A stretch of DNA of 64,000 nucleotides, from NCBI RefSeq assembly GCF_009730915.1, contig NC_052489.1, positions 4,925,622-4,989,621 of the forward strand, given 5' to 3'. The position numbers and the translations under genes were made by a program. Below, piece after piece: positions 26,046 to 38,485 of this stretch. Positions within the stretch are counted from its first letter, which is position 1. Every line of letters starts with the position of its first letter. The notes beneath the pieces were generated by a model. That model did not search any database and was not told where the DNA came from. It worked only from the letters and a program-made list of their open reading frames with translations. This DNA comes from Dioscorea cayenensis subsp. rotundata. Lineage: Eukaryota > Streptophyta > Magnoliopsida > Dioscoreales > Dioscoreaceae.

Positions 26046-27581
26046 GGAAGGAGAAGGAGGCTTCAGCGCCACCCACTTCGCTCTCCGGCGACGGCGACCG
26101 TCAGGTTTCCGGCGGTATTCCCATCACTCTTACTCTCTCCTTCTCTCTTGCTTGAACTCGAAAAATCCTTTCTTTTAGATTCGTAAATGCAGTATTTGAT
26201 CAAATGCTGGCGTGGAAAATCCCTGTTTTTATTCTTTTTTTGGATTGCCATGTTTTTCATGCTGGCATGCAGTATTTGTTTTTGTGAGTTTGGTTGCGAG
26301 ATTTATGGTGAATTAATTTACTATTTTTCACTGGATCAATTTTGAATGAATTCCTCGCGTACTTGAAGGGCGTTTGTAGGGAAAAAAATTTGCCCTTTTC
26401 TTGTGGTGATTGTTTGTATTTTTCAATCTATGAAAGTTGAGTATGTGTTTTTCGCATATCTTGCAAGCAAGTGCTCCACTTTGTGAAGGACTTTGTGATT
26501 TGTTGAAGCATGATTGTTATGGTAGATTTTCATAACTTATGTATGCCTAAAAGCTGGAACAAGTATGCTTGTATTGGCACTCTCTATCATTGATTCTGGT
26601 TTTTCTGGTTGTTCTCTATTTTCCTTTTATTTTAAAAATGGTTACACTAGTGTGATTTAGGAACTATTTTTCCATTGAACATTTGGTAGACATTCTCTAT
26701 CAAATGACAGGAACTTTGCTTTCCTCATTGCATTTATTTTTTAAATCTTTCTTGGTGGGTTGGTTGTGAAAACAAATACCTTATTCATGATCTTGGTGAT
26801 GTCAAACTTCCAAAGTCCTGCTTCTCATTGCCTGCTTGTGACTTAAGGATAGTGTTGTAACATAGAAAATGAATAATAACAGCACATGTTTAATCTGTTT
26901 TGTTGGCCATGGTGGTCATGGAGGGAAAAAAAGAAAATACAAGCAAAAGTGGTTAAACTATTACCTCTTATTGTTTAATTCCTGAAGGTTCTCCATGTTG
27001 CTAGCCTTGCAGTCCTTTATGTTGCTAGGAAAATGAGTTTCTTACTGTAGAAAGGCTGTAATCATTTAGAGTGTGAGCTTTATTTTATTGTGGTTAAACT
27101 TCTGAAGTTGATTCTCAAGTTTGCAAGTAACTTTTATTTTCAGAAAAGAAAGAAATTGGTTCTTTTCTGATATCAAAAGTGGTTAACTTTGCAGCATGAC
27201 GTATTGTATAGTGTCTACATTCTTATTTAATAACAATGGAAAACCAAGTGAAAGGTAACAAGTAAATGTGTTGATTCATTTTGGCATGTTAATAAGTAAA
27301 ATCATACTCAACGCATCACATTCCATCAATTTATGCTTCATGAATTTTTCTTGTTTTCATTTGCTCCATATTCATGTTATTTTCTCAGAAACATACTTCT
27401 ACATTTGATACTACCACTTGATATTCCAGAATGGTTGTCTGCATGCAGCATATTTTCTTCTGTAGTGTTTGCGTTTGTGAGCTCAATCATTCTCATATTC
27501 ATTTCTTGTTCTCTCCACATAATTTTCCTGCAAATTTATGTTCCAGTCATTAATTTTCTGTTTCTTTTTAGGGGATCTGAT

Positions 27582-29214
27582 ATGATTCTGAATGGATGCA
27601 CCACAACCTTCGGCAGCATGGCTGCCAAATCTGGGCCTTGCAAGAGCAGAAACCACTCTGGGCTTAAGTATTCACCTTTGGCATCCCGAGAAACTAATAG
27701 CTTCTCTAGATCATATCCTATCAATGGATTATTTTCCTCAAGAGGTAGTTCCACCTTGCTAGCTTCAGCTTTGCATGTTACTTCATGTTTTTCCACAAAC
27801 TACATTATGATTCTAACAAACCTGTCAAGACACACAAAAGTTATTGTGACTAAATAAGCACATGAAGTGTTTTTTTTTCACATCTAATACGTCATTCACC
27901 GTTATGCCATTATAAAATTTTGAGATAATCAGTTTGTGTTGTTGGGAATGGCAGAAATGCACAGTTGAGGTCATAAAATTCAACTCTTCATGATTTTCAT
28001 ACAAAAATAATTTAAAAGTTTAGTAGGGTTTTGCAGAGTGTATTTTGTGTGGTCTTGTTAAAACAAACTTGTTTCTTTCCTTTTTCATTAGAAATATCTC
28101 TTGTATTATATCAGAGCAAACAATGGAACCATGTACTTTTAACAGGTGCAAATCATGAAAATAATGTTTCTAATGGAGTGTATTCAACTAGCATGCAACA
28201 GAGAGATATCTGAGTGATTCATTAAAATGGGGTCCTTAATTTTTGTTTCAACATTGTGATCATTTCAATACTTCAATTATTAATTTAGGAGTCAATTTTC
28301 TACTGTTTAGTAAGAAATTTGCTTCTTACTACTCTAGTTATGTTAATTATTATATTGTTTGTATTTTGAATATCAATGTATTTGTTAACTTATGCATAAG
28401 ATGAGTACACAATATCTTTTTTCTAATTCCAACTATCCTACTTTTAGCTGTGAATACTCGTTTGGATTTACTAATGGACAATTATAACAAGCTTTTACTT
28501 CCTATAAATGCTACCTATAAATCTATGATTGTGATGGTTCTCTTGTATGATGCCCAAATCACAGTATTTAGCATGCCCCATCTCTCAAGCGCATCTTCGT
28601 TCCTGCTGACCGGAGAACATGGAAGGCTTACAAACACAATCAACATGATGCCGGGTCGCGAAATTTCTAGCCCTCGAGGCCCCGTGATCACCAGAGCATC
28701 CAAGGATGTACCATACAGCTTCCGCTACCCTCCGATGACCAAGAAGCCGAGGTGGTGGTGGAGAACCCTCGCTTGCATTCCATATCTTATGCCACTCCAC
28801 GAGACTTGGATGTATGCCGAAACTGCCTACCACCTCCATCCCTTCTTGGAAGACTTTGAGTTCTTGACTTACCCGTTCCTTGAGTTTCTCGGTCGGTTAC
28901 CAAGTTGGTTCTTAATGGCTTACTTCTTTGTTGCATACCTTGGGGTTGTGAGAAAGAAGGAATGGCCTCATTTCTTTCGGTTTCATGTTGTTATGGGAAT
29001 GCTACTTGAGATAGCCTTGCAGGTTATCGGAACTGTGAGCAGGTGGATGCCGCTTGCCGTGTACTGGGGCAAGCTTGGGATGCACTTTTGGACGGCGGTC
29101 GCATTCGCTTACCTCTTTACAGTGCTTGAATGCATGCGGTGTGCTCTCGGCGGCATGTATGCCGATATTCCCTTTGTTTGTGATGCAGCATACATTCAGA
29201 TTCCTTATGATTAA
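27582..29214 (+). CDS. TIC20-I: TIC20-I, chloroplast inner-envelope protein translocon subunit
   Basis: Integral membrane core of the TIC complex that moves preproteins across the chloroplast inner envelope. Coding exons 27582-27744 and 28565-29214 join in phase to 270 residues; the Arabidopsis protein is 274. The N-terminal ~95 residues are a Ser/Arg-rich, poorly conserved transit peptide. The mature part begins near SKDVPYSFRYPPMTKKP and is nearly invariant among plants. Four membrane segments follow: WWWRTLACIPYLM, LPSWFLMAYFFVAYLGVV, FHVVMGMLLEIALQVIG and FWTAVAFAYLFTVLE. It ends in PFVCDAAYIQIPYD. The acceptor at 28564 (ATCACAG) is chosen because only it keeps phase; the AG four codons downstream does not. 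A noncoding first exon at about 26,045-26,110 and a ~1.4-kb leader intron ending at 27570 are inferred from a GC-rich leader and a TTTTTAG acceptor just before the start. Confidence 0.94.
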
Positions 29215-30285
29215 GGAACAGAGATTCTATGTCCATTTTTGTTGCAACTTTGCCTGTTGTTTCAGAATTTGGGTAATGTGGATTTTCTTTCTTTTTTCTT
29301 TTTGGAATTTCTTGCTCTTATTGAACAAACCATCAAGAGATTATCACTGTTTTGTTATCTTAAGATTTGATGTTATTTATGTTGAGGTTTAATTGTGCTG
29401 TGTTTATTCTGTATTTGATTGATTTAGGAATGGAAAGGAAACACACATTTGTTTGTTGTGTCCGGTTGAAGGAAGAAAATTTGACTTTGAATTGAGAATG
29501 GATTAAAAGAAATAAATAAATGAGATGACTTTAAATTGAATTCCCAGATTTTTTTTTTAAATAAATAAATAAAATTATGAATTTTATTGTCTGTTTTCTC
29601 TAGAGATGATCTTACAAAGCACAGTGCTGATAGTTATTATTGACTTCACCTATTGAATTGTTTTAATTTAATAAATTCTAAAACAAAAGACAAAAATCTT
29701 TTAATGTAATTACTAATATATCTTTATATTATATAATAAAAAATAATAAAATTTATAAACCTATAATTAAAAATAAACCACTTCTTGGTTCCGTAAACCG
29801 AGTCCACCAGATCAAAGTTATATTTTCTCTTTCTTTGCCAAAACAGATAATGATAATAGGTTGAAAAAGAGAAGCAAAATAAATATATATATATATATAT
29901 ATTCAATAACAACAATTGATAAACCAATATCTTCACTTCTTTAATTCCCTGAGACATCAGTTCCTGAATCATAGAGACAAATTTACATTTTATACAAAAA
30001 ATAAATAAATAAAATAAAGAAGCCTTAAATCAAACACACAAATCACTTGTTACCACAGCTTCAGCAATTTTTGGTTATAAAAGAAGAACAAAAGAACCAA
30101 AAAACCCTGTTTATTCATAGCATAGGATCATCTTCAGATTGAGACAAACTGAATAACATTAAACACAAACGATTACAAATTAGCAAAGCCAGATATCCAA
30201 GGTTTAGGATCAAACATCATATGCAAACAAGGAATGGTTTAAAAGACATAGAGAAGATCTATATATATATATATATCAGTATCTT
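29215..30285. other. Convergent intergenic region between TIC20 and L36
   Basis: No gene is seen. A short TA run occurs at 29,882-29,902. The sequence is AT-rich, consistent with the two 3' UTRs and a short spacer. Confidence 0.5.
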
Positions 30286-31725
30286 CTATTTAACATTTTT
30301 ATTTATAAGAGATGCCAATCCTATAGGCCAGCTATACTTGGGAGGTGGTGGCTCTTGTGCAGCAGCAGCAGCAACTTCAGAGGACCTGCCACAAATATGA
30401 TGATAATTAATAATCACTATGAAAATTGAATATGAAAAATAATATGAAAATACAACTTAGATAATAGTCACAAATGGATATTTATAGTGATAGTACTCTG
30501 AATCAGACATTCATCAAATGTTTGCTTAAATCATGCCAAACAGAGAAGAACAAAGGTTGAACTGAAAGTGTGATAGTAAGAATTGAGACAAAGTGAATTA
30601 GGACTACTGTCCAGCAAATTAATTACAATGGAAATAATTAAAAACAATCACTGGTTGATAATTGCATGAGGTCAGGAAATAGCCAAGTAAACCTTTTAAT
30701 GCGCAATTCCTAATTACTTTGAAATACAAGGTTTGATGCTTTTTCTTTTGAATTACTAATAAATGAGATTAGCAGACCCGTTCAGGGAAAGATACTTGAG
30801 AGTTAATGTAGAAGATATAGGCAGTTAAGTAAACATAGAAACACACTAACAGTCTGGGTTAATGCTGATGGACAAGATACAACAAGAATTCTCCTGGGTA
30901 CCCAATGTCATTATCAGCATGGACAATAAGATCAAGAAGGATGTGACACAAAGGCTAAGTGTATCAAATAGCAAATAAATGCAATTTTTTACCACATTTG
31001 CATGGTCATACAAGCAAGAATTTTTTGCCTATAATGGTAACAAATGACAGCTTGATGCAATTGACCCTTCTCAAACACTAGGGATATTCATGGTTTACAA
31101 ATGGAATGTTAAACCAAAAGCCCTGTGGCTAGAATATACAAATATGGCAGTGACAATGCCTGAAGGCAATCTGATAAAACTCAAAAACCTAGGATAAAGA
31201 AAGAACTTGGAGACACCTGAACTCTAATGATCCCATATATATTCAAAGAAAAGATCTTGTAAAGGTAAATATTCCTGATTAATAATTCCGTTATAAAAAT
31301 CACATCCACCTGTTTTACCCATGGCTAATTGCAAGATTACAATAACCTATAAAAATATAGAAATATAGCCACAATAGCCTCTAAAAAGAATTTGCAAGTA
31401 CACATTTTTTAAAGACACTTCAAGCATATTTTTAGCTTTCATATCACATAACCAATCAGTGCTTAAATTATCTTTTAGCAAGTTATAAAGCAAGAGAAGT
31501 TAGAAAATCCAGATGAGGAGCAAATATGAAGCATGTAAATCAAGGAAAGAACACTTTATTATGCAATACATACACAGAAGGCAGTGGTCCCTCGTAAGCA
31601 AATGTAGAAATGCCCTGTCGTTGCTTATGCTTGGGATTGGCAGTACATATAACATAAACCCTTCCACGACGTTTGATTGTCTTACAAAATTCACATAATT
31701 TCTTCACAGATGACCTGACCTTCAT
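30286..31725 (-). CDS. Nuclear-encoded bL36 ribosomal protein, probably mitochondrial
   Basis: Large-subunit ribosomal protein of the bL36 family. Coding exons 31725-31574 and 30385-30286 join in phase to 83 residues. Residues 1-38 are the whole bacterial-type protein, with the zinc-binding CEFC, VIC and PKHKQRQG elements. Residues 39-83 are an extension ([11 protein letters not shown], an Ala run, [15 protein letters not shown]). Bacterial and plastid L36 are only about 37-38 residues and plant plastid rpl36 is encoded in plastid DNA, so this copy is most likely mitochondrial. The donor is GTATGT at 31573. The second exon begins after TGGCAG. An acceptor (TTGATTAG) lies two bases before the ATG, so a noncoding leader exon is expected, most likely the one at 35361. 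There is no evident presequence; the extended C-terminus is known in plant homologues. Confidence 0.88.
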
Positions 31726-31727
31726 GG

Positions 31728-34700
31728 CTAATCAAAGATAAGAAAATGAAAATTGCATCAGTTCAACAAGACACGGAACATTGTGAAATTTAAAGTTACT
31801 TCAGTCTTAAACTATGTGGTTTGCATTATTTGATCAAATTCAAAATCAAGCCAATGACGATGAAAAAAGATATAAAACTCATAAACTAATTCCTCAATTC
31901 CAAAGATCCTTTTTAACATTCAGTTAACATTAAGGAATTAATATCTGTGTAGCCTCTTAATAACTGTAAGAAACTAATGCAGTTCTCATTGACCTGATAC
32001 TTGATAAGGTCCCATCAACCTTTGCCATTTTCTGAAAATTAAATCAACTGTCACTACTACATTCATTTTCGTCGGACAAAACAGAACAATTTTCTCATGT
32101 AGACTGGAACAATAAAAATCACAAGAATCATTACGAGGAAACTATAATCTCAATAAAGTCATCCAGATTAAGTTTCCAAAATTTGATCACTTCTTTACTT
32201 GCTTCATGAAATCCAATTGGCATCAGCCAACTTTTGAACAATAAATAAAATTGAAATGGCATACAGTTCTAAACAACCTACGATGGCAACTAACATTTGG
32301 TCTTAAAGCTTTCTGATTCAGTTTCAGTATAAACTTGCGGACAAGAGGGAAGAGAAATAGCTTCACAATGCACATGGCATTTATATGAAACTCATATATG
32401 GTATATTTAGAGAATACATAACACAAAACTGATGTTTAATCAAAACATGCCACTTGTGCTCGCAGCTAAACTTTGCATTTCTTCAGAATATATATGCAAA
32501 TGATGTGTTCTTCCAAAAATAGTCAAATAACGATGGAATATATAAACTTTCACTGGATCACAAGCATTAAAAACCACAACCTGAGCATGGGAACACAAGG
32601 CATGACCAATGCAATGTCCCTACAAAACTTCAATTTATCCAAAACATCATACTAGATAATAAACATTCCCATGATCTGAAAACATCCCTACAAAATAATG
32701 CACACATAAGATGGCTGGTAATGGCACCTACAAATCAGTTGGCTTATAGATTTCTAGCTCTTGTGTGGACAATCTGCAACTAAATGGCCCTTCTGACCAC
32801 ATCCAAAACATGCTCTAGAATTCAAGTGACAATTAGTTTCATCATGAAAACCACCACATCTACAACATTGACCACCATCATCCAGTGTGGATTTGCCATC
32901 TCTGCCTTGAGTATCCAATTTCTTAGGTGGTCCATCCTCACCAACTTGTAAGTTAGTTGACCTGAATCTCTTCTTTTGGTGGCGTTCAGTTTCCTTCTGA
33001 ACTTCATTAAGTCTCCATTCCACTAGCTTGGCTTTGCTTGCCACTTCAGAAACAGTTTCAAACTCAAAAGGTGCCAATCCTAGTTGGATTTCAGGTTTAA
33101 GCCCCTGTTGAAACCATTGGACTCGTGTCTCCTCAGTGGAAAAAATTTCAAGGGAATACTTGACAAGTCTGTAAAACTCGTTTTCATATTCATACACTGA
33201 CATTTCTTCCTGTTGGAGATTAATGAATTCCTTCTCTTTCTGGCGGCGAAGATATCTAGGGAAGTACCTATTATAAAATGTTGTCTTGAACTTCTCCCAA
33301 GTATATGGTTCAGGATTGAGCTCATGCGTATGCTTCTCCATCTTCCACCAATCATATGCAGCCCCTTGCAGCATAAAGGTGGCATATAATACCTTTTGAT
33401 CATTATCAAAATTTGTAACACTAAATATTTTCTCTATTTCCTCTAGCCACTCATCAGCATCCAGTGGATCGGCAGACCCTTTAAAAGCTGGTGGGTCTAA
33501 CTTCTTAAATTCCAAAATACCATTATGCAGTTTTCCCTTCTTCGTTATATCTGTCAGCACTCGAGTGAATGCTTCCACTAATTGGAGCACCCCAGTTTGG
33601 TTTCCTTGACTAGGCTGGGCATTTTGATCACCTTCTGTTTCTGGGGCATATTCAGGAATGTCATTAGCAGCTCCTTCATGTCGAGTTTGGTTAATCCGCC
33701 GATTCCTCTGCCCCCTGCCAGAATCATCGATAGCATTATCCATAACTCTCCTCTCACGTATTGATCCCATAATCTGCAGTCATTAATATGCAGACCAAAT
33801 GTTACAAAATTTCTTAAATCCTATAAAACTTTACAGCTAATAACTTCTTACATATGAAAAAGTTCCAGCTGCCCATTGTCTAAACCTCAAAAAAATACAT
33901 TTAGGTTCTAGAGCACTAAATTGTTGCACCTTGAACTCATAGTTAGATAACACATACCGCAACAACTGAATGCTTGCCACATAAGTTGTTGGATGATTTT
34001 CTAACAACCAATAAAATTTACTGGCTTCCAAATTCCAACAGCAGAGCAATAAATCTTTAACAATAATATGTAATCATCTTTGTATCTGCCATCTCATCAA
34101 ATTCAAACCTTCAACTAGAAAATAATCAATCATTCATAAATCCTACATCCCGTTCAAATAGAGTATGAGACAATATCTCCTTCAAACAAAATAAATTAAT
34201 TGAATCATAACTGAGATCAACTCTAAAAACTCTACCATTCTTTTATCATAGAAAATTCCTCATAGGTGCAAATTAGAATAGAGGTATAACTCTATAAGCT
34301 CGATAACTCAGCAAGTAGTCCAACTACTCAACTGATTGAATCACACATGTACAACATACAATACTTTCATACAACCATTTCTCCTCTTGGCATAAAGGTG
34401 GCCAAATACTAGATGGCACATTATTTTCTGTAGGAAAACATACCATTTCAAAATAAGCATCAACATCTTCTTTTCATGCATGCATACTAATTTTTCAAAA
34501 TACATTTTTTTTCCATGTTATAATCCATGAAGCATGAACCAAAATAAGGCAAATTAGATCAAACAAGCAACTCATAAGTGATTAAACCGCAAACCTAACA
34601 TGTAAGACGTAATTATGCTGTTATTCGAAAATAAAATAATATGTCAACATACTTCGGATAGGAGGCCAATTTCCTGTCTTCATCACTCAACAATAACTAC

Positions 34701-35360
34701 CCAAACTTAGCACCAATAGTTGAATAACCCAAAGATGATCAACAATACAATCTTCTCAAACACTATATGAATTATATAAACTTTTTCATCTTACTTAAAC
34801 CCCTAATTCTCAACCCACAAACCAAAACCTCATTTTTTTGAATATCCAAGCAACACGCCATGCTTCACGAAAAAAATTTTGGGGCAATATAGTCATCAAG
34901 ATCCCAATTGCACTGAAACTAAGCAACATTATTTGCAGGAAAAAAACCCAGAAATTTTCAATTAACAAAATGAACCCATCTACTAAAGAACTCTTTCCAG
35001 ATTGATCCCCATTAACTCCATCTTGAACAGAATCAACAAAAGGATGAACATCATCCAGCACCAGAAATTTTTTTTTTTAAAAAAAAATCGATCTTAAACC
35101 AAGTTAAGCGCTTTGCATTAAAATCAACAAGTCTTCTTCAATCCAATGATGAAATCATGGCCTGATCTACAAACAATAAATCTACAAATCATCCTCTCAA
35201 TTAACTGATCAAATTTCGGTCAATAACACCCGAATTCCTCCCATTCCTTCGAGTGGGACCAACAAACATGGGGAAAAATTTGATACCGAATCAAAATCCA
35301 AATTTTTTTTGCGATTCCGAACACAATAGCTGGAAAAACAAAGATACGATCGAAGCTCAC
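31728..35360 (-). other. Inferred leader intron of the L36 gene containing a gag ORF
   Basis: Between the acceptor before the L36 ATG (31728) and a leader-like donor (GTGAGC at 35360) I see only AT-rich sequence apart from the gag reading frame at 32754-33770. No pol domain and no clear LTR pair could be found in the remainder. The joining of these two splice sites is inference; a transcript would settle it. Confidence 0.45.
32754..33770 (-). CDS. Retrotransposon gag-like protein, intact, no pol
   Basis: A single open frame of 338 residues without a stop or frameshift. Residues ~80-270 are the Retrotrans_gag (Ty3/gypsy capsid) domain, with DPPAFKGSADPLDADEWL, ATFMLQGAAYDWW, FYNRYFPRYLRRQKEKEF, and MSVYEYENEFYRL. 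The C-terminus has two zinc knuckles, a variant CRCGGFHDETNC and a standard CFGCGQKGHLVADC, then a stop five residues later. The protease, reverse transcriptase and integrase that normally follow are absent. The ATG has a strong context (A at -3, G at +4). A CTGCAG acceptor-like site ends at 33774, three bases before the ATG, with ATTAATGAC as a possible branch region. It lies in sense inside the inferred L36 leader intron. It could be a recent gag-only remnant or an exapted gene; I cannot tell which. Confidence 0.85.
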   Translation of the reverse strand: MGSIRERRVMDNAIDDSGRGQRNRRINQTRHEGAANDIPEYAPETEGDQNAQPSQGNQTGVLQLVEAFTRVLTDITKKGKLHNGILEFKKLDPPAFKGSADPLDADEWLEEIEKIFSVTNFDNDQKVLYATFMLQGAAYDWWKMEKHTHELNPEPYTWEKFKTTFYNRYFPRYLRRQKEKEFINLQQEEMSVYEYENEFYRLVKYSLEIFSTEETRVQWFQQGLKPEIQLGLAPFEFETVSEVASKAKLVEWRLNEVQKETERHQKKRFRSTNLQVGEDGPPKKLDTQGRDGKSTLDDGGQCCRCGGFHDETNCHLNSRACFGCGQKGHLVADCPHKS

Positions 35361-35475
35361 CGAATATGGCGATGATTCAAGGAAAGATCGCAAGAATGAG
35401 CGATTGAGGAGAAGAACAGCGAGGAGGGCTTTTTCGGCGACTGCGAAGTGAAAAAGGGTTTAGGGTTTCAAGACT
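35361..35475 (-). promoter_or_regulatory. Probable leader exon with telo-box for the L36 gene
   Basis: On the minus strand a GC-richer, pyrimidine-rich leader-like stretch contains AAACCCTAAACCC (35456-35468) and ends in a canonical GTGAGC donor at 35360. No coding exon follows nearby, so it most likely serves L36 or the gag frame. The TSS is not determined. Confidence 0.5.
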
Positions 35476-36111
35476 CTTTTTTTTCATTAAAGCCCCCCAA
35501 AATTCATGATTTACATATTTTTGCCTCTACTTTTTTTTTTTTTATATAAAATTAAATGTACCAAAAAAATAGGAAAAAATATTATTAATAAAAAAACCAA
35601 TTTATAAATAATTTTTCATTTGTGGTGTAAATCATAGGCACATATAATGCTAGCTCAATAAGACAATTTTTATGAGTGAAAAAATGAATGATGATACATA
35701 TTCTAATGGTAAATTGAGACAAAATTATGTAATTTTTATTTTTTTTATTTTTTAAATTTAGAACTCATAAAATTATTAAATACAGGGAAAATTACTGTTC
35801 ATCCCTTGTAATTTTTAAAACTTTCCAAAAACCCCCTCCTACTTTTACACACCCCGGAAAGTCCTTCCGTTAGTGTTTAACTTTCCTTTTACCCCCTACC
35901 GTTCACTTCAAATGGGGTAATATTGTGAAATCCCATTTTTGCCCTTGAAAATGGTGGGTAAAAAAGATCCAAATCACATCATGTCCAACCTTTTCAAGGG
36001 CTTCATGCTTGGTTTCCTCATTTGGTTTGTTCGACTTCAGTTCTACCGGTTTCGTAATACGGTGAGAATCTCTTCGTTGCTATCATTTTCACCATTCTGC
36101 GGGTGTTTATT

Positions 36112-37345
36112 ATGGAGGGTTTTTGTGGTAATGATAGATGTAAATCTGTTTCAGGAAACGAGTATGGGTGAAGTTTATCATACCCGAAATATATAAATCA
36201 GTTTCTCCAATAAAAAATGAAGTTGATTTTCATCGGATTGGTCAAGTGTACTTCATCTTCAAATGAACTGTAGTCGATCTTGTTGTCGAGACAGACGATG
36301 TGCCATTGTCGAATCCTATTGAAAACGAGCTCATTTCGTTGTAAAGTTCTTCTCGTTTATGGTAGTTCTTCTCGTTTATGGTTATCTAGTTGTATATTTT
36401 AAATACTATTTAACTCTTTGCTATTATCTGTTTAAGTATATTATAAATTTGTTTAATAATTGTCATCTCCGTTTAAATTTATCTTTATCTGTTTAACTTG
36501 TCATATTAACGTGTAAATTCTCAAAGTCTCTGCGTAAAATATTGATCTTTTTCGTTTGAACTGAAGTGTTGGCAGGTGGCAGGTGGCAAGGTTATGGTAT
36601 CCTGTGCATAAGAATTAATGACGGCTTTAATTCTTATATACGGTAACATAAATATTCGAACACCCGTTCATTGTGATCAGTCAATCTCGGTCCACTGTGC
36701 GTTTTACTTATTTCTCGGATATGAAGCGTCAACCTGCTTGTGGACTTCACACCATAAATGACAAGGAGGAACCCTTCCCACGGACAACCACTCCTCGTCA
36801 TCCTTATCCTCATCCTCCTCATCTGCTTCTTGTGTATGATATTCGTTGGAGTCAGACGAAAATTCAAATATCAACTCTATCTTAAAGGATGTCTCATGAT
36901 CATCATCATCTTGAGAATCAATCAGCCGTAATCACGCAACAAGTTAAACTATCTTTTTTTGCCCAAGTCGAAATTCCCGCATAATTGCCTGAATGCAGAG
37001 GGTTCTCCAACGATGGATGACGGGTAAGCAATTTAGCGGGCATTTCGACTTGGGTAAGAAAAGAAAGTTTTCACTTATTGCGTGATTGCGGAGGATTCTC
37101 TAGGGGAGGAAGATCATGAAACATCTTTTAAGACGGAGTTGATATTTATCACTTGAGAATTATTCTTACCATTTAAGAACCTTACGTCAGTGTACAAATA
37201 TTACTTTCTTGATTAATAGACGTTTTCATGAATGTGTTTGCTTAACCTTTTTTGATGTGTTGCGTTCTACGTTGTGCAGGTTCAAGTTTATGCGCATGTT
37301 ATGCAACCGCCGTGAGCATTCGAATGTACAGACACTTGGTGAGTC
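36112..37345 (+). pseudogene. Internally deleted MURA copy
   Basis: The start (ATGGAGGGTTTTTGTGG) and following ~230 bp match the first exon of the MURA at 38160 with many changes and frame breaks. The end at 37,280-37,345 (TTCAAGTTTATGCGCATG) matches the beginning of the last MURA exon at 40,128. Everything between, including all three catalytic residues, is missing and replaced by an inverted repeat. Confidence 0.6.
36866..37150. repeat. Inverted repeat with ~115-bp arms
   Basis: The arm at 36866-36980 (TATCAACTC ... CCCAAGTCGAAATTCCCGC) matches the reverse complement of 37036-37150 (GCGGGCATTTCGACTTGGG ... GAGTTGATATTT) at roughly 80%, with a 55-bp spacer. It sits exactly where the MURA copy has lost its core. 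Confidence 0.75.
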
Positions 37346-37539
37346 AAATCGAAATCTTAATTGATGAACGAGGGTCGACTCGCGAGTGTCCAAGGTCCGA
37401 GAAGACGTTGTAAATGTTGTAAATATTTTATTTTAAATGAAACAAGCTTATTTGAGTGTGAACTTCTGATATTTAATCAGATTCTCCATTGTAAACGTTT
37501 AAATTTTTTAAACAAACAAACTTATTTGAGTGTCAACTT

Positions 37540-37960
37540 GTGATAACTTGTGAAATTTAAACAGAGACATAGTAAAAACGATTTGAGAAACAAAAAACAA
37601 CATTGTAAACAATACAAAAAGTTAAACAATAATCGATTTACTCTTTAAACAATTACAACGGTGTTTAAGCAAATACATAAAGATGTTTAAACAGTGACCC
37701 AGGAGGTACCCATCTTCAACGCGATGTCAGTGAAAGCATTCAATTTAAACAATAACATATATTTTAAAACAGTTAAACGGTTTACATATTATTTAAATGA
37801 TATAGAATTTGTTTAAACAGTTAACCGTTATTTTAAACACTATATGTATCGGTTTAAACATAAAAAGCTTGACGTTTAAACAGAGACTCATGTTGAGGTG
37901 AGAACTTTCATTCGAGCGATGACAATATGTCTTCCTCGCGATAGTGACATATATTTCCTT
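37540..37960 (-). repeat. 20-bp repeat array and Ulp1-gene fragment
   Basis: TTTAAAC words recur at steps near 20 bp. The array ends in a short piece (37,905-37,950, TCGAGCGATGACAA) resembling the minus-strand Ulp1 gene at about 43,220. It reads in the antisense direction to MURA, which fits a remnant of a third Ulp1 copy. Confidence 0.5.
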
Positions 37961-38078
37961 TTTTGCCCTTGGGATGGAGGAAAAAATACCGGCCAATCAC
38001 ATCACATCTAGTCTAACCTCTATACATACAACTGTGCACTTTTTGTCGCCTTTCTGATTGATGTTTGTTCTTTACATC

Positions 38079-38108
38079 TTCTTCTTCTTCTTCTTCTTCT
38101 TCTTCTTT
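38079..38108 (+). repeat. (CTT)n microsatellite
   Basis: About ten CTT units just upstream of the MURA start. Confidence 0.85.
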
Positions 38109-38485
38109 TTGTTCTTCTTTTCATTTGGTTTGTACGATTTGGTTTTCGACAGATATATTATGGAGAGTTTTTGTGGTATTGCTAGATACAACGGGGATGG
38201 AAGAGTGCTAATGTTCACGGCTCAGACTTCTTGGGAGTTGGTGTTAGCTGAGATATGTGAGCGATGGGGTCTCGAAGTTTCCCTTGTCAGGGTGAAGTTT
38301 ATCACACCCGATGGATATAAAACGGCTTGCCCAATAGAAAACGAAGTTGACTTCCAGCGGATGTGTCACGTGCACTCCATCTTCAAATGCGCTGTAGTTG
38401 ATCTTGTTGTTGAGACAGACAATGTGCCATTGTCGAATCCTAATGAGAACGAGTTTTTCTCGTTGTAAGTTCCTTCTCTTTTATT

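Noticed and set aside
27333..27857. 174-codon frame ahead of and over the TIC20 first coding exon
   Set aside because: It reads the intron and exon in a frame other than the transit peptide and is Phe/Ser/Leu-rich intronic noise.
28450..28564. Longer TIC20 reading frame starting at 28450
   Set aside because: It lacks the family N-terminus, and the exon joined from 27744 to 28565 restores the conserved layout in phase.
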